Part shown: in pieces, positions 22,119 to 26,590 of the stretch
Position numbering within the stretch: position 1 is the stretch's first letter
How the letters are laid out: each line of letters starts with the position of its first letter
NCBI GenBank assembly: GCA_016712565.1
Contig: JADJQU010000014.1
Coordinates: 1-26,590 of the forward strand
Length of the DNA stretch: 26,590 bases
DNA from: Planctomycetota bacterium
Lineage (GTDB): Bacteria > Planctomycetota > UBA1135 > GCA-002686595
Direction: 5' to 3'
The notes under the pieces: model-generated
Database searches by the model: none
Told to the model about the DNA's origin: nothing
What the model saw: only the letters and a program-made list of their open reading frames with translations
Position numbers and translations under genes: made by a program

Positions 22119-23904
22119 CGGGCGGCCCTCCCTCGGGCGGCAGAGCGTCGGGCGGCAGTGGAGCTCCGCTCTCGTCGAAGCCGGGCTGGGGGCTGACCTG
22201 GAAGCTCTCCTCGCGCGCCTTCGTGAGGAACTCGAGCACCCACTTCCGGTGAGCCTCGTTCTCGCGGTCCCACATGGGCCGGCCGTCCGCGTCCTTCTGG
22301 GCCTTGCCGGCGAGCGCCAGCGGAACGGGCCACACCAGCATGTAGAGGTCCACCACGGAGGCGATGCCCTCCGTGGCCATGAACGCGCGGAGGTCGTTCC
22401 GCGGCTGGTCGGTCGGGGGAAGCGCGCTGTCCACCTGCGAGAGCAGGAGCTCCAGGCCCTTCTCGCGACCGGCGCTCTTCGTGATGAACTCGCGCATCCG
22501 GCGCCGGAGGAAGGTGTCGGGCACGAAGGGGAGCGTCTGGAGCTCCTGGATCTCCAGGAGCAGCTCCTCCACGCTCTTCACATCGAAGTCCGCGGGGTAG
22601 CTCACGGCGTCGGCCAGGGCCGTGCCCTCGCGGCCGGCCAGCTCTCCGAGCACGCGCATTAGCTCGCGCTCGAAGCTCTCCGCAGCGCCGGCCATCGCCG
22701 CGAGCTGCTGGTGCAGCGCTTCGAGGTCGCGCTTCTTCTTCTCGCCGCTCTCCGGCGCCTTCGAGTCGAGCGTGCGGTAGCTCGCCTCCAGGTTGGAGCC
22801 GCGCGCGACCTCCTTCTCCTCCATCTCGCGCTCGGCCCGGATGCTGTCGGCCTGGGCCGCGTCGGCGCCCACCACCGTGACCTTCGCCTCCGGCGAGCCC
22901 ACGCACACGAGGTTGGTGTGGGAGGCTGTCACCTGCTTCACGCTCTCGTCGCTCGCGCCCGTGATGACCACGGTGGAGAAGGTCTTGGCGAGCTCGTTGT
23001 CGCCCCAGCTCTTCAAGTTGGTGATCCGGCGCTGGGAGTGCGCCGTCTCCTCGATCTGCGAGCTGCCGCCGGGGAAGGAGCAGCGCACGAAGGGCAGGCG
23101 GGGGAAGGTCGTGAGGCCCCAGCTCACGAAGAGCCGGCCCTCGTCCTGCGAGCGATCGGCCGGCCAGCCCTCGGGGGGCGCGGCCTGCCCCTTCACGGCC
23201 CAGCCGTCGTCCGCGAGCTCCAGGAGGCCCACGGCTGCGAGCGTGCCCTCCGGCCCGTCCACCAGCTCCCAGAGGCGCACGAAGCGCTTCACGGCCGGCT
23301 TGGCCCAGAGCGTCGGCTTCACCAGCGCGTACTCGAGGATGGCGAAGCGCTCCAGCTGGCCGCCGTCGCCGTAGGCCCAATCGATCACGCGCTCGGGGTC
23401 AACGTGGCAGAGGTAGAGGCCGCCGAAGGGGCCGGCCTCCGTGGGCGGCAGCGGCTCGCCCTCCTCGTCCTCCGGCTCCTCCTGCGGCTCGGGCGCGTCG
23501 AAGGCGGCCCAGCTCCAGCCGCGCACCTGCGAGCTGCGGAAGGCGTCGGCCACGAAGCTCTGGAGGTCCGTGCCGTCGCGGTCCACGTTCTTCGCCCAGG
23601 CCTGGAGCTCCGCGTCCTCCGAGCGCTTGATCTGCGCGGCGGCCGAGCGGCCGAAGATGTAGGCGTTCGTGCGATCGACCACCGGCCGGCAGACGTTCCG
23701 CACGGTGGCGATGGCCTTCCGGGCCTTGAAGTTGTGCTCGCTCTCGCGGTCCAGGCGCACGAGGACGGGCTGGCCGGCCTCGTCGAGCGCGTCGAGGTAG
23801 GGCTGGCCTCCGGCGTAGCTCGCGGCGAGGAAGCCGAGGCGCGGCAGCTGCCGCAGGTACTCGGGATGCGGGTGGAGCTCGCGGGTCGGCTGCTGCTCTG
23901 CCAC
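22111..23904 (-). CDS. Portal protein
   Basis: GTG 23904 has GGAGG five bases upstream and lies 14 bases after the terminase stop; 597 residues. The sequence fits SPP1 gp6-like/DUF4055-type portals: an N-terminal segment ending in ATVRNVCRPVVDRTNAYIFG, clip and stem regions with GLYLCHVDPERVIDWAYGDG, then LPFVRCSFPGGSSQIEETAH with SQRRITNLKSWGDNEL, and a helical C-terminal part (EKKKRDLEALHQQLAAMAGA) with a Pro-rich tail. Twelve copies form the ring through which the terminase pumps DNA and to which the tail joins. The position directly after the terminase and before the capsid genes supports the call. An acidic insert (EPQEEPEDEEGEPLPP) lies near residues 143-158. Confidence 0.82.
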   Translation of the reverse strand: MAEQQPTRELHPHPEYLRQLPRLGFLAASYAGGQPYLDALDEAGQPVLVRLDRESEHNFKARKAIATVRNVCRPVVDRTNAYIFGRSAAAQIKRSEDAELQAWAKNVDRDGTDLQSFVADAFRSSQVRGWSWAAFDAPEPQEEPEDEEGEPLPPTEAGPFGGLYLCHVDPERVIDWAYGDGGQLERFAILEYALVKPTLWAKPAVKRFVRLWELVDGPEGTLAAVGLLELADDGWAVKGQAAPPEGWPADRSQDEGRLFVSWGLTTFPRLPFVRCSFPGGSSQIEETAHSQRRITNLKSWGDNELAKTFSTVVITGASDESVKQVTASHTNLVCVGSPEAKVTVVGADAAQADSIRAEREMEEKEVARGSNLEASYRTLDSKAPESGEKKKRDLEALHQQLAAMAGAAESFERELMRVLGELAGREGTALADAVSYPADFDVKSVEELLLEIQELQTLPFVPDTFLRRRMREFITKSAGREKGLELLLSQVDSALPPTDQPRNDLRAFMATEGIASVVDLYMLVWPVPLALAGKAQKDADGRPMWDRENEAHRKWVLEFLTKAREESFQVSPQPGFDESGAPLPPDALPPEGGPPGA

Positions 23905-23918
23905 GGGAACCTCCGGCT

Positions 23919-25169
23919 CTACAGGCCTTCGAACGCGCGGCTCTGCTCGCCGGTCACCTGCCCATGCCGGCAGAGCTCGGCCGCGAGCCTATCGTACGCG
24001 TCGGCGTGGAAGAAGTGGTCCTTCCCCTTCGTCCAGCGGAACACGGGGATGCCGCGGCTTGTCTCCTCCTCGACCCTGGTGGGCACGAGGAGCTCCTGGA
24101 CATAGGCGCCGCGCACCAGCTCCTCCACGTTGGAGGGGCAGACCCGGTAGCCGTCCTGCCAATCGCGAGCGGAGAGGTCGAGGAGGTAGGTTCGGTCCAC
24201 CTTGGCGAGGCCGGAGGAGTGGTCGAGGCCGATCTCGCGCACCTGATCGAAGAGGTACTGCACGCGCCAGACGCGGCCGGCGCCGCCGATGAGCGCCCCC
24301 CAGCGCTTGCGCGCGGCGATCGTGGCCTCGATCTCCGGCAGCGCGTCGATGCATATGCAGCGGGGGCGGAAGCGCTCCACCAGCCGGTCGACCTCGGCCA
24401 GGGAGCGGACCTCCCAGGCGCCCAGGAGCCGGCGGAGCGCGCGCGGCCGCTGCTCCTCCTTCGGCTTCGCGTCGAGCTCGGGGTCGTGCGCCGGCCCCTG
24501 CTCCTGCCGCTTCCAGGGCCGGCCGAGGGCCTCCTCCAGGTCGCGGCGCTGCTGGCCCTCAACGAGGTCGCTCACCACCACCTTCGAGGGCGAGCCAACG
24601 TCGATCCCCATGGTGCGCACGGAGCCCCAGAAGCGGGAGGAGAGGTCCGCGTAGCGGAAGCGCCGGCTCTTCACGAGCGCGAGCGTGAGCTTGCCGCCCT
24701 CCGGGCTGTAGGGCAGGCCGAGCACGGCGTTGTAGAAGCGCTGGAGCAGCTTCGGGTCGTCCTGGGCCTCCCGGAACTGCTCCCAGATCCCGCGCACGGG
24801 CGTGCTGCCGTCCATGAGCTTCGAGATGTGGAAGCCGCGGCGCTGGCGCTCGGGGTGGAGCGCGAGCCAGCGGCCGGCTCCGCGGTCGAGAGGCGCGCCG
24901 CACTCGTCGCACATGGCTCGAAGGTCGCCCTCGGCCGAGCTCGCCGCGCGGTCCTCGTCCACCGGCTCCCAGCCGCCCCCAGGCGCGCCGCTGCGCTTCA
25001 CCACATGGCGGAAGAAGTCGAGCTCGTCCTCCTTCTCGCAGCTGGGGCAGGTAACGACCCAGCGGTGCTTCGAGCTGCCCTCGTAGAGCGCGGAGATGCC
25101 GAAGTCACTCACGGTCGGGTTGCCGACCCGGATTCGAACCTTCCTCGAGTCGCTCCAGGCGAGGCGGTC
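23919..25169 (-). CDS. Terminase large subunit, C-terminal (nuclease) part, in +1 frame
   Basis: From about 25169 the coding signal is in this frame: DRLAWSDSRKVRIRVGNPTV continues directly into SDFGISALYEGSSKHRW, the GpA-family passage linking ATPase and nuclease halves. The only canonical start in this frame is GTG 25112, which would give 397 residues but lose that passage. Counting from it, CxxC pairs lie at 22/25 and 68/71. The nuclease core shows GIDVG with Asp171, CICIDALPE with Asp256, and KDHFFHADAY near 364-373. It is the endonuclease that cuts phage DNA during packaging. Together with the N-terminal part it totals about 605 residues, normal for GpA-type terminases (lambda gpA is 641). 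Confidence 0.82.
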   Translation of the reverse strand, partial: DRLAWSDSRKVRIRVGNPTVSDFGISALYEGSSKHRWVVTCPSCEKEDELDFFRHVVKRSGAPGGGWEPVDEDRAASSAEGDLRAMCDECGAPLDRGAGRWLALHPERQRRGFHISKLMDGSTPVRGIWEQFREAQDDPKLLQRFYNAVLGLPYSPEGGKLTLALVKSRRFRYADLSSRFWGSVRTMGIDVGSPSKVVVSDLVEGQQRRDLEEALGRPWKRQEQGPAHDPELDAKPKEEQRPRALRRLLGAWEVRSLAEVDRLVERFRPRCICIDALPEIEATIAARKRWGALIGGAGRVWRVQYLFDQVREIGLDHSSGLAKVDRTYLLDLSARDWQDGYRVCPSNVEELVRGAYVQELLVPTRVEEETSRGIPVFRWTKGKDHFFHADAYDRLAAELCRHGQVTGEQSRAFEGL

Positions 25170-25734
25170 CCTCTGCCATGAGCACGTTCGTCTGGTCGCA
25201 CTGGTCGAGCTCGTCGAGGATGTAGCAGTCGAGCGGCACCGACACGAAGGAGGCCTCGGCGTTGGAGGCTGCGAGGCGGAAGAAGCCGCGGCCGATGGAG
25301 ATCAGGTACTCGGAGCGGCTGTCGAAGGTGGTCTGCCGCGTGAGGCCCTGGTAGCGGGGGGTGTGGCGGAGCGGCTTCTTCACGCGCATGGCGTAGAAGG
25401 CCGTGCGGTCCTCGTCGCGCGGGAGCACGTACATGAGGCGGTAGCCGAGCTCGCCGCACCAGCTCCAGCAAAGCACGAGGAGGTGCTCGGAGATCCCCAC
25501 CTGCGTAGCCTTCTGGAAGCAGACATCGGCCCCCCGCGGCGGCTCGGCGCCCCACATCTCGTAGAGGGCCAGGAGCCAGGGCCGGCCGGCGAAGGAGAGG
25601 CGGTCGCCGCGGTCGTTCCGGTGGAAGTGCAGCGCGTAGGCCAGCACGGGGTTGCCGAAGCCGAGCCGCAGGCGCTCGGCCGTGAGGACGCGCTCCGCCG
25701 CAGCTGCTCCGGACTCCAGCTGCTCGCGCTTCAC
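25105..25734 (-). CDS. Terminase large subunit, N-terminal (ATPase) part, ends early by frame change
   Basis: GTG 25734 overlaps the previous stop as GTGA (25731-25734), giving MKREQLESGAAAAERVLTAE. A much longer upstream frame lacks coding bias. The ATPase region is GpA-like: Walker-A-like FQKATQVGIS (residues about 73-82), then YRLMYVLPRDEDRTAF, and Walker-B CYILDE (170-175) followed by LDQCDQTNVLMAE. After Glu188 (codon 25173-25171) the frame loses coding bias and ends 21 codons later at TGA 25105-25107, while the +1 frame continues the family sequence. One extra G in the GGG at 25169-25171 would explain this. Sequencing error, true disruption or recoding are all possible. Confidence 0.8.
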   Translation of the reverse strand: MKREQLESGAAAAERVLTAERLRLGFGNPVLAYALHFHRNDRGDRLSFAGRPWLLALYEMWGAEPPRGADVCFQKATQVGISEHLLVLCWSWCGELGYRLMYVLPRDEDRTAFYAMRVKKPLRHTPRYQGLTRQTTFDSRSEYLISIGRGFFRLAASNAEASFVSVPLDCYILDELDQCDQTNVLMAEGPPRLERLEEGSNPGRQPDRE

Positions 25735-26513
25735 TCCGCCGGCTCCTCGGGGGGCTTGGCGCCGCCGCGAGCGTGGCCGAGGAGCCAGCGGCCGCGGTAG
25801 CCGCCCCCGGCTCCCTTGTACGGGCAGGCGCTCGCCGGCTCCCCCAGGCGGCCGGAGCGCTCGCCCTCGGCCTCCGCGCGCTCCCTGGCTCGGTCCTGGG
25901 CCGGCCCCAGCACGCGCCGGCCGGGCTCGGGGGGGCTGGGGGGCTTGGGCTGCCGGGCTGCCCTGGCCGGCGGCTCGGCGGCCTGGGCGGCCTCCTGGAG
26001 CGCCTCCTGGGCCGAGGCCTGGAGCGGCAGGCGCACGAGGCCGGCGCCCTGGAGGGCCGCCTGGGCGGCAGCGTTGAGGCGCCGGAGCTCGGCCGGGATC
26101 TCCTCCCACGGCGTGAAGGCCCAGCGCAGGCGCGGCCCCTGCCAGAGCCAGCGACCGGAGCGCAGGCCGAAGGCGGAGCCCACGGGCAGGCGGCCCAGCT
26201 CCTCCTCGGAGAGCGGCGGAGCCCTCCAGGGGTGGCCCAGAGCGGCCGGCTGCGCGGCCGGCTCGTCCAGGCGGCCGGCGGAGGGCTTGGGCTGGCCCTG
26301 GGCGGCTGGGCGAGCCTGGGCGGCCTGCGGCCCAGCTCGTCCAGAGGAGAGCGCCTCCAGCCGGCGGAGCGCCAAGGCGAGGCCGCGCGCGATGAGGCCC
26401 TGCCGCTCCAGGATCGACGCGAGCGTGGGGATGCCCCTGGGGGGCGCCGCGGCAGCTTCGGCCAGCTGCTCCAGGAGCTCGACTGCGGAGAGGAGGCGGG
26501 GGGGAGTGCTCAC
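25731..26513 (-). CDS. Unrecognised Ala/Pro/Arg-rich protein in the small-terminase position
   Basis: GTG 26513 overlaps the upstream stop as GTGA (26510-26513); 260 residues beginning MSTPPRLLSAVELLEQLAEA. The first 55 residues are helical (GIPTLASILERQGLIARGLA). A Pro/Ala/Gln-rich linker is followed by a compact segment around LRSGRWLWQGPRLRWAFTPW and helices. The C-terminal third is disordered and basic, ending RGRWLLGHARGGAKPPEEPA. It stops within the start codon of the large terminase. Small terminases usually lie here, but no helix-turn-helix is clear, so the function is left open. Confidence 0.62.
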   Translation of the reverse strand: MSTPPRLLSAVELLEQLAEAAAAPPRGIPTLASILERQGLIARGLALALRRLEALSSGRAGPQAAQARPAAQGQPKPSAGRLDEPAAQPAALGHPWRAPPLSEEELGRLPVGSAFGLRSGRWLWQGPRLRWAFTPWEEIPAELRRLNAAAQAALQGAGLVRLPLQASAQEALQEAAQAAEPPARAARQPKPPSPPEPGRRVLGPAQDRARERAEAEGERSGRLGEPASACPYKGAGGGYRGRWLLGHARGGAKPPEEPAE

Positions 26514-26590
26514 GGCTGGGGCTCCGGTAGGAGGCTCGGGGGCTTGGCTCGCTGGCGCAGCGCGTCGTACTCGGCCGAGAGGCGCTCGAA
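26510..26590 (-). CDS. C-terminal end of an incomplete upstream gene
   Basis: The minus strand from the right edge reads 26 codons (FERLSAEYDALRQRAKPPSL then LPEPQP) to TGA 26510-26512, with G/C third positions, overlapping the next start as GTGA. The helical, charged piece followed by a Pro-rich tail is too short to assign. It belongs to the same operon as the packaging genes. Confidence 0.55.
   Translation of the reverse strand, partial: FERLSAEYDALRQRAKPPSLLPEPQP

Noticed and set aside
25120..25142. GGTTCGAATCC on the minus strand looks like a tRNA T-loop, followed by a small hairpin
   Set aside because: The bases around the loop do not form a five-pair T-stem, no cloverleaf or acceptor pairing can be drawn upstream, and the stretch is explained as terminase coding sequence (KVRIRVGNPT in the +1 frame).
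25735..26109. Longer N-terminus for the large terminase starting at 26109
   Set aside because: The extra 125 residues are Gly/Pro/Arg-rich shadow of the upstream gene; GTG 25734 with the GTGA overlap gives a normal terminase N-terminus.
1..26590. CRISPR arrays, insertion sequences, integrase, attachment sites, toxin-antitoxin or other defence genes
   Set aside because: No direct-repeat array, transposase or recombinase motif, or defence-family motif was seen; the window is accounted for by virion, packaging and lysis genes plus a few small unknown genes.

Overview
The window is a morphogenesis module of a tailed double-stranded DNA phage or prophage with a long non-contractile tail (siphovirus-like). 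I see no sheath gene, and a single major tail-tube gene precedes the tape measure. The DNA is very GC-rich by eye, with third codon positions almost always G or C; I used that bias to choose frames. The host is inferred to be a high-GC Gram-negative bacterium, because the lysis end encodes a lipoprotein with a lipobox and a C-terminal membrane segment, a layout that only makes sense with an outer membrane. No host gene, integrase, tRNA or CRISPR array is visible, so prophage versus free phage cannot be decided.

Nearly everything lies on the minus strand and is transcribed from right to left. From about 26.6 to 23.9 kb: an incomplete gene, an unrecognised gene in the small-terminase position, and a GpA-type large terminase broken by a one-base frameshift. 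From 23.9 to 18.7 kb: portal, two unrecognised genes (the second in the minor-head position), an acidic scaffold and the major capsid protein, followed by hairpins. From 18.6 to 15.8 kb: neck and head-tail joining genes, namely a frameshifted gene with a HeH/LEM-like C-terminus, a connector-like gene with no ATG/GTG/TTG start, a virion-morphogenesis/tail-completion protein, and two small genes. From 15.7 to 7.8 kb: major tail protein, a 186-residue protein followed by a terminator-like hairpin, a tail assembly chaperone pair joined by a canonical -1 slippery heptamer, and the 1461-residue tape measure. From 7.8 to 2.4 kb: a distal-tail protein and a 1582-residue fusion of baseplate hub and fibre. 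From 2.3 to 1.0 kb: a coiled-coil, single-span holin-like protein and a candidate unimolecular spanin. No endolysin is recognised.

The first 971 bases carry four small plus-strand genes, the first cut by the window edge. The last of them meets the minus-strand spanin gene tail to tail with only four bases between stops.

Minus-strand genes are tightly packed. Several stop/start pairs overlap as GTGA, most gaps are under 60 bases, and the largest gene-free stretch is 146 bases (13732-13877). No stretch over 300 bases lacks a gene. GTG is the commonest start codon; ATG is used mainly by genes for abundant products (capsid, scaffold, tail tube). I did not find a non-phage system. The most interesting features are recoding and gene-expression oddities: one convincing programmed frameshift, two unexplained single-base frame breaks, one gene lacking a canonical start, and an unusually long spanin candidate.
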